The position numbers and the translations under genes are program-made. From contig CALSFV010000062.1 of NCBI GenBank assembly GCA_943737045.1, positions 1 to 64,000 on the forward strand: a DNA stretch of 64,000 bases, in the 5' to 3' direction. This stretch comes from Parapristionchus giblindavisi. Its lineage: Eukaryota > Nematoda > Chromadorea > Rhabditida > Diplogasteridae. Positions 24,101 through 36,114 of this stretch are shown here, one piece after another. The number at the start of each line of letters is the position of its first letter. Within the stretch, counting starts at the first letter, position 1. The notes under the pieces are model-generated. The model ran no database searches. It had not been told where the DNA came from and saw only the letters and a program-made list of their open reading frames with translations.

Positions 24101-24693
24101 GTCGAATCCGGGCTAGCCCCTTGCTTCTGAGTGATTCCCTGGTCGAATCTGGGCTAACCCCTTGCTTCTGAGTGATACCCTGGTCGCATCTGGGCTAGCG
24201 CCTTACTTCTGAGTGATTCCCTGGTCGAATCTGGGCTAGCCCCTTGCTTCTGAGTGATACTCTGGTCGAATCTGGGCTAGCCCCTTGCTTCTGAGTGATT
24301 CCCTGGTCGAATCTGGGCTAGCCCCTTGCGTCTGAGTGATTCCCTGGTCGAATCTGGGCTAGCCCCTTGCATCTGAGTGATTCCCTGGTCGAATCTGGAC
24401 TAGCCCCTTGCTTCTGAGTGATTCCCTGGTCACATCTGGGCTAGCCCCTTGCTTCTGAGTGATTCCCTGGTCGAATCTGGACTAGCCCCTTGCTTCTGAG
24501 TGATACTCTGGTCGAATCTGGGCTAGCCCCTTGCTTCTGAGTGATACTCTTGTCGAATCTGGGCTAGCCCCTTGCTTCTGAGTGATTCCCTGGTCGAATT
24601 TGGGCTAGCCCCTTGCTGCTGAGTGATTCCCTGGTCGAATCCGGGCTAGCCCCTTGCTTCTGAGTGATTCCCTGGTCGAATCTGGGCTAGCCC
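21133..24693 (+). repeat. 3.56-kb higher-order block, copy 2 (offset 6,683 bp)
   Basis: Landmarks at 21233, 21664, 21865, 22935, 23386, 23587 and 24616 each sit 6,683 bp after their counterparts in 14450-18010. The match ends near 24693, where this copy has GCTTCTTAG and the first copy has CTTACTTC. It overlaps the first unit of the 1,968-bp tandem repeat that follows. Confidence 0.82.
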
Positions 24694-24700
24694 CTTGCTT
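22733..24700 (+). repeat. 1,968-bp higher-order tandem repeat, unit 1 (48 monomers)
   Basis: CTTAGTG begins at 22733 and recurs at 24701, and the private CTAACC variant at 24154 recurs at 26122, both exactly 1,968 bp apart. GCTGCTGAG landmarks at 22935, 23386 and 24616 correspond to 24903, 25354 and 26584. Inside each unit the step 22935 to 24616 is 1,681 bp, that is 41 monomers of 41 bp. Confidence 0.8.
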
Positions 24701-26668
24701 CTTAGTGATTCCCTGGTCGAATCTGGGCTAGCCCCTTGCTTCTGAGTGATTCCCTGGTCGAACCTGGGCTAGCCCCTTGCTTCTGAGTGATTCCCTGGTC
24801 GAATCTGGGCTAGCCCCTTGCTTCTGAGTGATACTCTTGTCGAATCTGGGCTAGCCCCTTGCTTCTGAGTGATTCCCTGGTCGAATTTGGGCTAGCCCCT
24901 TGCTGCTGAGTGATTCCCTGGTCGAATCCGGGCTAGCCCCTTGCTTCTGAGTGATTCCCTGGTCGAATCTGGGCTAGCCCCTTGCTTCTGAGTGATACTC
25001 TGGTCGAATCTGGGCTAGCCCCTTGCTTCTGAGTGATTCCCTGGTCGAATCTGGGCTAGCCCCTTGCGTCTGAGTGATTCCCTGGTCGAATCTGGGCTAG
25101 CCCCTTGCATCTGAGTGATTCCCTGGTCGAATCTGGACTAGCCCCTTGCTTCTGAGTGATTCCCTGGTCACATCTGGGCTAGCCCCTTGCTTCTGAGTGA
25201 TTCCCTGGTCGAATCTGGACTAGCCCCTTGCTTCTGAGTGATACTCTGGTCGAATCTGGGCTAGCCCCTTGCTTCTGAGTGATACTCTTGTCGAATCTGG
25301 GCTAGCCCCTTGCTTCTGAGTGATTCCCTGGTCGAATTTGGGCTAGCCCCTTGCTGCTGAGTGATTCCCTGGTCGAATCCGGGCTAGCCCCTTGCTTCTG
25401 AGTGATTCCCTGGTCGAATCTGGGCTAGCCCCTTACTTCTGAGTGATTCCCTGGTCGAATCTGGGCTAGCCCCTTGCTTCTGAGTGATTCCCTGGTCGAA
25501 TCTGGGCTAGCCCCTTGCTTCTGAGTGATACTCTGGTCGATTCTGGGCTAGCCCCATGCTTCTGAGTGATTCACTGGTCGAATCTGGGCTAGCCCCTTGC
25601 TTCTGAGTGATTCCCTGGTCGAATCTGGGATAGCCCCTTGCTTCTTCGTGATTCCCTGGTCGAATCTGGGCTAGCCCTTTGCTTCTGAGTGATACTCTGG
25701 TCGAATCTGGGCTAGCCCCTTGCTTCTGAGTGATTCCCTGGTCGAATCTGGGCTAGCCCCTTGCTTCTGAGTGATTCCCTGGTCGAATCTGGGCTAGCCC
25801 CTTGCTTCATAGTGATTCCCTGGTCGAATCTGGGATAGCCCCTTGCTTCTGCGTGATTCCCTGGTCGAATCTGGGCTAGCCCTTTGCTTCTGAGTGATAC
25901 TCTGGTCGAATCTGGGCTAGCCCCTTGCTTCTGAGTGATTCCCTGGTCGCATCTGGGCTAGCGCCTTACTTCTGAGTGATTCCCTGGTCGAATCTGGGCT
26001 AGCCCCTTGCTTCTCAGTGATTCCCTGGTCGAATCTGGGCTAGCCCCTTGCTTCTGAGTGATACTCTGGTCGAATCCGGGCTAGCCCCTTGCTTCTGAGT
26101 GATTCCCTGGTCGAATCTGGGCTAACCCCTTGCTTCTGAGTGATACCCTGGTCGCATCTGGGCTAGCGCCTTACTTCTGAGTGATTCCCTGGTCGAATCT
26201 GGGCTAGCCCCTTGCTTCTGAGTGATACTCTGGTCGAATCTGGGCTAGCCCCTTGCTTCTGAGTGATTCCCTGGTCGAATCTGGGCTAGCCCCTTGCGTC
26301 TGAGTGATTCCCTGGTCGAATCTGGGCTAGCCCCTTGCATCTGAGTGATTCCCTGGTCGAATCTGGACTAGCCCCTTGCTTCTGAGTGATTCCCTGGTCA
26401 CATCTGGGCTAGCCCCTTGCTTCTGAGTGATTCCCTGGTCGAATCTGGACTAGCCCCTTGCTTCTGAGTGATACTCTGGTCGAATCTGGGCTAGCCCCTT
26501 GCTTCTGAGTGATACTCTTGTCGAATCTGGGCTAGCCCCTTGCTTCTGAGTGATTCCCTGGTCGAATTTGGGCTAGCCCCTTGCTGCTGAGTGATTCCCT
26601 GGTCGAATCCGGGCTAGCCCCTTGCTTCTGAGTGATTCCCTGGTCGAATCTGGGCTAGCCCCTTACTT
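24701..26668 (+). repeat. 1,968-bp higher-order tandem repeat, unit 2 (48 monomers)
   Basis: Second head-to-tail copy of the preceding 48-monomer block. It carries a private TTCTTCG monomer near 25643 where unit 1 has TTCTGCG, so it has mutated since duplication. Further partial copies follow: the CTAACC marker is seen again at 27188 (1,066 bp on) and 28869 (1,681 bp further). Confidence 0.78.
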
Positions 26669-29600
26669 CTGAGTGATTCCCTGGTCGAATCTGGGCTAGC
26701 CCCTTGCTTCTGAGTGATTCCCTGGTCGAATCTGGGCTAGCCCCTTGCTTCTGAGTGATACTCTGGTCGATTCTGGGCTAGCCCCATGCTTCTGAGTGAT
26801 TCACTGGTCGAATCTGGGCTAGCCCCTTGCTTCTGAGTGATTCCCTGGTCGAATCTGGGATAGCCCCTTGCTTCTGCGTGATTCCCTGGTCGAATCTGGG
26901 CTAGCCCCTTGCTTCTGAGTGATTCACTGGTCGAATCTGGGCTAGCCCCTTGCTTCTGAGTGATACTCTGGTCGAATCTGGGCTAGCCCCTTGCTTCTGA
27001 GTGATTCCCTGGTCGCATCTGGGCTAGCGCCTTACTTCTGAGTGATTCCCTGGTCGAATCTGGGCTAGCCCCTTGCTTCTCAGTGATTCCCTGGTCGAAT
27101 CTGGGCTAGCCCCTTGCTTCTGAGTGATACTCTGGTCGAATCCGGGCTAGCCCCTTGCTTCTGAGTGATTCCCTGGTCGAATCTGGGCTAACCCCTTGCT
27201 TCTGAGTGATACCCTGGTCGCATCTGGGCTAGCGCCTTACTTCTGAGTGATTCCCTGGTCGAATCTGGGCTAGCCCCTTGCTTCTGAGTGATACTCTGGT
27301 CGAATCTGGGCTAGCCCCTTGCTTCTGAGTGATTCCCTGGTCGAATCTGGGCTAGCCCCTTGCGTCTGAGTGATTCCCTGGTCGAATCTGGGCTAGCCCC
27401 TTGCATCTGAGTGATTCCCTGGTCGAATCTGGACTAGCCCCTTGCTTCTGAGTGATTCCCTGGTCACATCTGGGCTAGCCCCTTGCTTCTGAGTGATTCC
27501 CTGGTCGAATCTGGACTAGCCCCTTGCTTCTGAGTGATACTCTGGTCGAATCTGGGCTAGCCCCTTGCTTCTGAGTGATACTCTTGTCGAATCTGGGCTA
27601 GCCCCTTGCTTCTGAGTGATTCCCTGGTCGAATTTGGGCTAGCCCCTTGCTGCTGAGTGATTCCCTGGTCGAATCCGGGCTAGCCCCTTGCTTCTGAGTG
27701 ATTCCCTGGTCGAATCTGGGCTAGCCCCTTACTTCTGAGTGATTCCCTGGTCGAATCTGGGCTAGCCCCTTGCTTCTGAGTGATTCCCTGGTCGAATCTG
27801 GGCTAGCCCCTTGCTTCTGAGTGATAATCTGGTCGATTCTGGGCTAGCCCCATGCTTCTGAGTGATTCACTGGTCGAATCTGGGCTAGCCCCTTGCTTCT
27901 GAGTGATTCCCTGGTCGAATCTGGGATAGCCCCTTGCTTCTGCGTGATTCCCTGGTCGAATCTGGGCTAGCCCTTTGCTTCTGAGTGATACTCTGGTCGA
28001 ATCTGGGCTAGCCCCTTGCTTCTGAGTGATTCCCTGGTCGAATCTGGGCTAGCCCCTTGCTTCTGAGTGATTCCCTGGTCGAATCTGGGCTAGCCCCTTG
28101 CTTCATAGTGATTCCCTGGTCGAATCTGGGATAGCCCCTTGCTTCTGCGTGATTCCCTGGTCGAATCTGGGCTAGCCCTTTGCTTCTGAGTGATACTCTG
28201 GTCGAATCTGGGCTAGCCCCTTGCTTCTGAGTGATTCCCTGGTCGCATCTGGGCTAGCGCCTTACTTCTGAGTGATTCCCTGGTCGAATCTGGGCTAGCC
28301 CCTTGCTTCTCAGTGATTCCCTGGTCGAATCTGGGCTAGCCCCTTGCTTCTGAGTGATACTCTGGTCGAATCCGGGCTAGCCCCTTGCTTCTGAGTGATT
28401 CCCTGGTCGAATCTGGGCTAGCCCCTTGCTTCTGAGTGATACCCTGGTCGCATCTGGGCTAGCGCCTTACTTCTGAGTGATTCCCTGGTCGAATCTGGGC
28501 TAGCCCCTTGCTTCTGAGTGATACTCTGGTCGAATCTGGGCTAGCCCCTTGCTTCTGAGTGATTCCCTGGTCGAATCTGGGCTAGCCCCTTGCGTCTGAG
28601 TGATTCCCTGGTCGAATCTGGGCTAGCCCCTTGCATCTGAGTGATTCCCTGGTCGAATCTGGACTAGCCCCTTGCTTCTGAGTGATTCCCTGGTCACATC
28701 TGGGCTAGCCCCTTGCTTCTGAGTGATTCCCTGGTCGAATCTGGACTAGCCCCTTGCTTCTGAGTGATACTCTGGTCGAATCTGGGCTAGCCCCTTGCTT
28801 CTGAGTGATACTCTTGTCGAATCTGGGCTAGCCCCTTGCTTCTGAGTGATTCCCTGGTCGAATCTGGGCTAACCCCTTGCTTCTGAGTGATACCCTGGTC
28901 GCATCTGGGCTAGCGCCTTACTTCTGAGTGATTCCCTGGTCGAATCTGGGCTAGCCCCTTGCTTCTGAGTGATACTCTGGTCGAATCTGGGCTAGCCCCT
29001 TGCTTCTGAGTGATTCCCTGGTCGAATCTGGGATAGCCCCTTGCTTCTGCGTGATTCCCTGGTCGAATCTGGGCTAGCCCTTTGCTTCTGAGTGATACTC
29101 TGGTCGAATCTGGGCTAGCCCCTTGCTTCTGAGTGATTCCCTGGTCGCATCTGGGCTAGCGCCTTACTTCTGAGTGATTCCCTGGTCGAATCTGGGCTAG
29201 CCCCTTGCTTCTCAGTGATTCCCTGGTCGAATCTGGGCTAGCCCCTTGCTTCTGAGTGATACTCTGGTCGAATCCGGGCTAGCCCCTTGCTTCTGAGTGA
29301 TTCCCTGGTCGAATCTGGGCTAGCCCCTTGCTTCTGAGTGATTCCCTGGTCGAATCTGGGCTAGCCCCTTGCTTCTGAGTGATACTCTGGTCGATTCTGG
29401 GCTAGCCCCATGCTTCTGAGTGATTCACTGGTCGAATCTGGGCTAGCCCCTTGCTTCTGAGTGATTCCCTGGTCGAATCTGGGATAGCCCCTTGCTTCTG
29501 CGTGATTCCCTGGTCGAATCTGGGCTAGCCCTTTGCTTCTGAGTGATACTCTGGTCGAATCTGGGCTAGCCCCTTGCTTCTGAGTGATTCCCTGGTCGAA

Positions 29601-31629
29601 TCTGGGCTAGCCCCTTGCTTCTGAGTGATTCCCTGGTCGAATCTGGGCTAGCCCCTTGCTTCATAGTGATTCCCTGGTCGAATCTGGGATAGCCCCTTGC
29701 TTCTGCGTGATTCCCTGGTCGAATCTGGGCTAGCCCTTTGCTTCTGAGTGATACTCTGGTCGAATCTGGGCTAGCCCCTTGCTTCTGAGTGATTCCCTGG
29801 TCGCATCTGGGCTAGCGCCTTACTTCTGAGTGATTCCCTGGTCGAATCTGGGCTAGCCCCTTGCTTCTCAGTGATTCCCTGGTCGAATCTGGGCTAGCCC
29901 CTTGCTTCTGAGTGATACTCTGGTCGAATCCGGGCTAGCCCCTTGCTTCTGAGTGATTCCCTGGTCGAATCTGGGCTAGCCCCTTGCTTCTGAGTGATAC
30001 CCTGGTCGCATCTGGGCTAGCGCCTTACTTCTGAGTGATTCCCTGGTCGAATCTGGGCTAGCCCCTTGCTTCTGAGTGATACTCTGGTCGAATCTGGGCT
30101 AGCCCCTTGCTTCTGAGTGATTCCCTGGTCGAATCTGGGCTAGCCCCTTGCGTCTGAGTGATTCCCTGGTCGAATCTGGGCTAGCCCCTTGCATCTGAGT
30201 GATTCCCTGGTCGAATCTGGACTAGCCCCTTGCTTCTGAGTGATTCCCTGGTCACATCTGGGCTAGCCCCTTGCTTCTGAGTGATTCCCTGGTCGAATCT
30301 GGACTAGCCCCTTGCTTCTGAGTGATACTCTGGTCGAATCTGGGCTAGCCCCTTGCTTCTGAGTGATACTCTTGTCGAATCTGGGCTAGCCCCTTGCTTC
30401 TGAGTGATTCCCTGGTCGAATTTGGGCTAGCCCCTTGCTGCTGAGTGATTCCCTGGTCGAATCCGGGCTAGCCCCTTGCTTCTGAGTGATTCCCTGGTCG
30501 AATCTGGGCTAGCCCCTTACTTCTGAGTGATTCCCTGGTCGAATCTGGGCTAGCCCCTTGCTTCTGAGTGATTCCCTGGTCGAATCTGGGCTAGCCCCTT
30601 GCTTCTGAGTGATACTCTGGTCGATTCTGGGCTAGCCCCATGCTTCTGAGTGATTCACTGGTCGAATCTGGGCTAGCCCCTTGCTTCTGAGTGATTCCCT
30701 GGTCGAATCTGGGATAGCCCCTTGCTTCTGCGTGATTCCCTGGTCGAATCTGGGCTAGCCCTTTGCTTCTGAGTGATACTCTGGTCGAATCTGGGCTAGC
30801 CCCTTGCTTCTGAGTGATTCCCTGGTCGAATCTGGGCTAGCCCCTTGCTTCTGAGTGATTCCCTGGTCGAATCTGGGCTAGCCCCTTGCTTCATAGTGAT
30901 TCCCTGGTCGAATCTGGGATAGCCCCTTGCTTCTGCGTGATTCCCTGGTCGAATCTGGGCTAGCCCTTTGCTTCTGAGTGATACTCTGGTCGAATCTGGG
31001 CTAGCCCCTTGCTTCTGAGTGATTCCCTGGTCGCATCTGGGCTAGCGCCTTACTTCTGAGTGATTCCCTGGTCGAATCTGGGCTAGCCCCTTGCTTCTCA
31101 GTGATTCCCTGGTCGAATCTGGGCTAGCCCCTTGCTTCTGAGTGATACTCTGGTCGAATCCGGGCTAGCCCCTTGCTTCTGAGTGATTCCCTGGTCGAAT
31201 CTGGGCTAGCCCCTTGCTTCTGAGTGATTCCCTGGTCGAATCTGGGCAAGCCCCTTGCTTCTGAGTGATTCCCTGGTCGAATCTGGACTAGCCCCTTTCT
31301 TCTGAGTGATACTCTGGTCGAATCTGGGCTAGCCCCTTGCTTCTGAGTGATTCCCTGGTCGAATCTGGACTAGCCCCTTGCTTCTGAGTGATACTCTGGT
31401 CGAATCTGGGCTAGCCCCTTGCTTCTGAGTGATTCCCTGGTCGAATCCGGGCTAGCCCCTTGCTTCTGAGTGATTCCCTGGTCGAATCTGGGCTAGCCCC
31501 TTGCTTCTTAGTGATTCCCTGGTCGAATCTGGGCTAGCCCCTTGCTTCTGAGTGATTCCCTGGTCGAACCTGGGCTAGCCCCTTGCTTCTGAGTGATTCC
31601 CTGGTCGAATCTGGGCTAGCCCCTTGCTT

Positions 31630-32654
31630 CTGAGTGATACTCTTGTCGAATCTGGGCTAGCCCCTTGCTTCTGAGTGATTCCCTGGTCGAATTTGGGCTA
31701 GCCCCTTGCTGCTGAGTGATTCCCTGGTCGAATCCGGGCTAGCCCCTTGCTTCTGAGTGATTCCCTGGTCGAATCTGGGCTAGCCCCTTGCTTCTGAGTG
31801 ATACTCTGGTCGAATCTGGGCTAGCCCCTTGCTTCTGAGTGATTCCCTGGTCGAATCTGGGCTAGCCCCTTGCGTCTGAGTGATTCCCTGGTCGAATCTG
31901 GGCTAGCCCCTTGCATCTGAGTGATTCCCTGGTCGAATCTGGACTAGCCCCTTGCTTCTGAGTGATTCCCTGGTCACATCTGGGCTAGCCCCTTGCTTCT
32001 GAGTGATTCCCTGGTCGAATCTGGGCTAGCCCCTTGCTTCTGAGTGATTCCCTGGTCGAATCCGGGCTAGCCCCTTGCTTCTGAGTGATACCCTGGTCGA
32101 ATCTGGTCTAGCCCCTTGCTTCTGCGTGATTCCCTGGTCGAATCTGGGCTAGCCCCTTGCTTCTGAGTGATTCCCTGGTCGAATCTGGGCTAGCCCCTTG
32201 CTTCTGAGTGATTCCCTGGTCGAATCTGGGCTAGCCCCTTGCTTCTGAGTGATTCCCTGGTCGAATCTTGGCTAGCCCCTTGCTTCTGAGTGATTCCCTG
32301 GTCGAATCTGGGCTAGCCCCTTGCTTCTCAGTGATTCCCTGGTCGAATCTGGGGTAGCCCCTTGCTTCTGAGTGATACTCTGGTCGAATCTGGGCTAGCC
32401 CCTTGCTTCTGAGTGATTCACTGGTCGAATCTGGGCTAGCCCCTTGCTTCTGAGTGATTCCCTGGTCGAATCTGGGCTAGCCCCTTGCTTCTGCGTGATT
32501 CCCTGGTCGAATCTGGGCTAGCCCTTTGCTTCTGAGTGATACTCTGGTCGAATCTGGGCTAGCCCCTTGCTTCTGAGTGATTCCCTGGTCGAATCTGGGC
32601 TAGCCCCTTACTTCTGAGTGATTCCCTGGTCGAATCTGGGCTAGCCCCTTGCTT
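31630..32654 (+). repeat. 1,025-bp higher-order tandem repeat, unit 1 (25 monomers)
   Basis: Landmarks ACTCTTGTCG (about 31636 and 32661), GCTGCTGAG (31709 and 32734) and TCTGGTCTAG (32102 and 33127) are all 1,025 bp apart, giving two head-to-tail copies. The unit contains the spacer-free counterpart of the sequence that later follows every 124-bp spacer. Confidence 0.82.
32048..32270 (+). repeat. Spacer-free homologue of the post-spacer flank (copy 1)
   Basis: The monomer order GATACCCTGG, TCTGGTCTAG, TTCTGCG, three plain monomers, then GAATCTTGG is exactly the order that follows each early 124-bp spacer (for example 39173-39390). Here the upstream neighbour is an ordinary monomer with GAATCCGGG instead of the spacer. 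A second spacer-free copy lies at 33073-33295. These look like the pre-insertion state of the block the spacer entered. Confidence 0.7.
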
Positions 32655-33679
32655 CTGAGTGATACTCTTGTCGAATCTGGGCTAGCCCCTTGCTTCTGAG
32701 TGATTCCCTGGTCGAATTTGGGCTAGCCCCTTGCTGCTGAGTGATTCCCTGGTCGAATCCGGGCTAGCCCCTTGCTTCTGAGTGATTCCCTGGTCGAATC
32801 TGGGCTAGCCCCTTGCTTCTGAGTGATACTCTGGTCGAATCTGGGCTAGCCCCTTGCTTCTGAGTGATTCCCTGGTCGAATCTGGGCTAGCCCCTTGCGT
32901 CTGAGTGATTCCCTGGTCGAATCTGGGCTAGCCCCTTGCATCTGAGTGATTCCCTGGTCGAATCTGGACTAGCCCCTTGCTTCTGAGTGATTCCCTGGTC
33001 ACATCTGGGCTAGCCCCTTGCTTCTGAGTGATTCCCTGGTCGAATCTGGGCTAGCCCCTTGCTTCTGAGTGATTCCCTGGTCGAATCCGGGCTAGCCCCT
33101 TGCTTCTGAGTGATACCCTGGTCGAATCTGGTCTAGCCCCTTGCTTCTGCGTGATTCCCTGGTCGAATCTGGGCTAGCCCCTTGCTTCTGAGTGATTCCC
33201 TGGTCGAATCTGGGCTAGCCCCTTGCTTCTGAGTGATTCCCTGGTCGAATCTGGGCTAGCCCCTTGCTTCTGAGTGATTCCCTGGTCGAATCTTGGCTAG
33301 CCCCTTGCTTCTGAGTGATTCCCTGGTCGAATCTGGGCTAGCCCCTTGCTTCTCAGTGATTCCCTGGTCGAATCTGGGGTAGCCCCTTGCTTCTGAGTGA
33401 TACTCTGGTCGAATCTGGGCTAGCCCCTTGCTTCTGAGTGATTCACTGGTCGAATCTGGGCTAGCCCCTTGCTTCTGAGTGATTCCCTGGTCGAATCTGG
33501 GCTAGCCCCTTGCTTCTGCGTGATTCCCTGGTCGAATCTGGGCTAGCCCTTTGCTTCTGAGTGATACTCTGGTCGAATCTGGGCTAGCCCCTTGCTTCTG
33601 AGTGATTCCCTGGTCGAATCTGGGCTAGCCCCTTACTTCTGAGTGATTCCCTGGTCGAATCTGGGCTAGCCCCTTGCTT
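32655..33679 (+). repeat. 1,025-bp higher-order tandem repeat, unit 2 (25 monomers)
   Basis: Second copy of the 25-monomer block, same order of variants (GAATTTGGG, GCTGCTGAG, GGTCACATC, TCTGGTCTAG, GAATCTTGG, CTGGGGTAG). It diverges after about 33680, where GATTCCCTTGTCG replaces GATACTCTTGTCG. Confidence 0.8.
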
Positions 33680-34626
33680 CTGAGTGATTCCCTTGTCGAA
33701 TCTGGGCTAGCCCCTTGCTTCTGAGTGATACTCTGGTCGAATCTGGGCTAGCCCCTTGCTTCTGAGTGATTCCCTGGTCGAATCTGGGATAGCCCCTTGC
33801 TTCTGCGTGATTCCCTGGTCGAATCTGGGCTAGCCCTTTGCTTCTGAGTGATACTCTGGTCGAATCTGGGCTAGCCCCTTGCTTCTGCGTGATTCCCTGG
33901 TCGAATCTGGGCTAGCCCTTTGCTTCAGAGTGATACTCTGGTCGAATCTGGGCTAGCCCCTTGCTTCTGAGTGATACTCTGGTCGAATCTGGGCTAGCCC
34001 CTTGCTTCTGAGTGATTCACTGGTCGAATCTGGGCTAGCCCCTTGCTTCTGAGTGATTCCCTGGTCGAATCTGGGCTAGCCCCTTGCTTCTGCGTGATTC
34101 CCTGGTCGAATCTGGGCTAGCCCTTTGCTTCTGAGTGATACTCTGGTCGAATCTGGGCTAGCCCCTTGCTTCTGAGTGATTCCCTGGTCGAATCTGGGCT
34201 AGCCCCTTACTTCTGAGTGATTACCTGGTCGAATCTGGGCTAGCCCCTTGCTTCTGAGTGATTCCCTTGTCGAATCTGGGCTAGCCCCTTGCTTCTGAGT
34301 GATACTCTGGTCGAATCTGGGCTAGCCCCTTGCTTCTGAGTGATTCCCTGGTCGAATCTGGGATAGCCCCTTGCTTCTGCGTGATTACCTGGTCGAATCT
34401 GGGATAGCCCCTTGCTTCTGCGTGATTCCCTGGTCGAATCTGGGCTAGCCCTTTGCTTCTGAGTGATACTCTGGTCGAATCTGGGCTAGCCCCTTGCTTC
34501 TGAGTGATTCCCTGGTCGAATCTGGGCTAGCCCTTTGCTTCTGAGTGATTCCCTGGTCGAATCTGGGCTAGCCCTTTGCTTCTCAGTGATTCCCTGGTCG
34601 AATCTGGGCTAGCCCTTTGCTTCTCA

Positions 34627-34666
34627 GTGATTCCTGGTCGAATCTGGGCTAGCCCCTTGCTTCATA
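34627..34666 (+). repeat. 40-bp monomer with one C missing
   Basis: GATTCCTGG near 34629-34637 replaces GATTCCCTGG, giving one of only two length-variant monomers noticed in the 41-bp array. Upstream, from 12726 to 32734, no net length change occurs over 488 monomers. Confidence 0.8.
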
Positions 34667-35852
34667 GTGATTCCCTGGTCGAATCTGGGCAAGCCCCTTG
34701 CTTCTGAGTGATACCCTGGTCGCATCTGGGCTAGCGCCTTACTTCTGAGTGATTCCCTGGTCGAATCTGGGCTAGCCCCTTGCTTCTGAGTGATACTCTG
34801 GTCGAATCTGGGCTAGCCCCTTGCTTCTGAGTGATTCCCTGGTCGAATCTGGGCTAGCCCCTTGCTTTTGAGTGATTCCCTGGTCGAATCTGGGCTAGCC
34901 CCTTGCTTCTGAGTGATTCCCTGGTCGAATCTGGGCTAGCCCCTTGCATCTGAGTGATTCCCTGGTCGAGTCTGGACTAGCCCCTTGCTTCTGAGTGATT
35001 CCCTGGTCGAATCTGGGCTAGCCCCTTGCTTCTGAGTGATTCCCTGGTCGAATCTGGGCTAGCCCCTTGCTTCTCAGTGATTCCCTGGTCGAATCTGGGC
35101 TAGCCCCTTGCTTCTCAGTGATACTCTGGTCGAATCTGGGCTAGCCCCTTGCTTCTCAGTGATTCCCTGGTCGAATCTGGGGTAGCCCCTTGCTTCTGAG
35201 TGATACTCTGGTCGAATCTGGGCTAGCCCCTTGCTTCTGAGTGATTCACTGGTCGAATCTGGGCTAGCCCCTTGCTTCTGAGTGATTCCCTGGTCGAATC
35301 TGGGCTAGCCCCTTGCTTCTGCGTGATTCCCTGGTCGAATCTGGGCTAGCCCTTTGCTTCAGAGTGATACTCTGGTCGAATCTGGGCTAGCCCCTTGCTT
35401 CTGAGTGATTCCCTGGTCGAATCTGGGCTAGCCCCTTACTTCTGAGTGATTCCCTGGTCGAATCTGGGCTAGCCCCTTGCTTCTGAGTGATTCCCTTGTC
35501 GAATCTGGGCTAGCCCCTTGCTTCTGAGTGATTCCCTGGTCGAATCCGGGCTAGCGCCTTACTTCTGAGTGATTCCCTGGTCGAATCTGGGCTAGCCCCT
35601 TGCTTCTCAGTGATTCCCTGGTCGAATCTGGGCTAGCCCCTTGCTTCTGAGTGATTCACTGGTCGAATCTGGGCTAGCCCCTTGCTTCTGAGTGATTCCC
35701 TGGTCGAATCTGGGATAGCCCCTTGCTTCTGCGTGATTCCCTGATCGAATCTGGGCTAGCCCTTTGCTTCTGAGTGATACTCTGGTCGAATCTGGGCTAG
35801 CCCCTTGCTTCTGAGTGATTCCCTGGTCGAATCTGGGCTAGCCCCTTGCTTC

Positions 35853-35855
35853 TGA
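35853..35855. other. Target-site duplication, left copy (TGA)
   Basis: TGA directly before CAAGGGAAC, completing the monomer text GCTTCTGA. The matching TGA at 36275-36277 begins the resumed monomer TGAGTGATTCC. Confidence 0.85.
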
Positions 35856-36015
35856 CAAGGGAACTCTCTCAACTTAATGTGGCCATATGACATGGGAATA
35901 ATTTACCTGAATCAGTTTTCGATGCTGATTACGAATCCGTTATCAAACGTTGCCCAATCGAGCTGAGATTCGAGAAAATCGATCTTGAAATTCGACTATT
36001 TGATTCGAAAATTCA
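35856..36015 (+). repeat. Left terminal inverted repeat of the foldback element
   Basis: Starts CAAGGGAACTCTCTCAAC and passes CATATGACATGGGAATAATT and GAGATTCGAGAAAATCGAT. Near-perfect complement of 36115-36274 for the first 128 bp, then decaying (CTTGAAATTCGAC against ATTCAAATTCGCT). Confidence 0.9.
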
Positions 36016-36114
36016 CAACTTACCTACAATATCCACTAAATTACAGCAGGAGGTGTTTGGATTATTGATGAATGAGTTTATGAACGCATTGGGAGGGTTT
36101 ATATGGAAAGTCTC

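Larger units (their letters stand above)
10298..35855 (+). repeat. Main 41-bp satellite array, spacer-free part (about 623 monomers)
   Basis: Tandem 41-bp monomers. Each consensus unit contains GGGCTAGCCC (a perfect 10-bp palindrome), CTTGCTTCTGAGTGATTC and CCTGGTCGAATCTG. Common variant monomers carry GGACTAG or GGATAG at the palindrome, GATACTCT or GATTCACT in place of GATTCCCT, GCTTCATAG, TTCTGCG, TTCTCAG, GCTGCTGAG, CGAATTTGGG, GGTCACATC, or TCGCATC with TAGCGCC. Register is exact: the GCTGCTGAG variants at 12726, 14981, 16252, 16703, 17933, 19491, 20762, 21664, 22935 and on to 32734 are all separated by multiples of 41. GCTAGC (NheI) and TCGA (TaqI) recur once per consensus monomer. No gene is seen; minus-strand frames are cut by a TAG every 123 nt unless a variant removes it. 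Confidence 0.98.

Noticed and set aside
10298..35855. CRISPR array
   Set aside because: Repeats abut directly with no unique spacers, there are no cas genes, and the setting is eukaryotic satellite.
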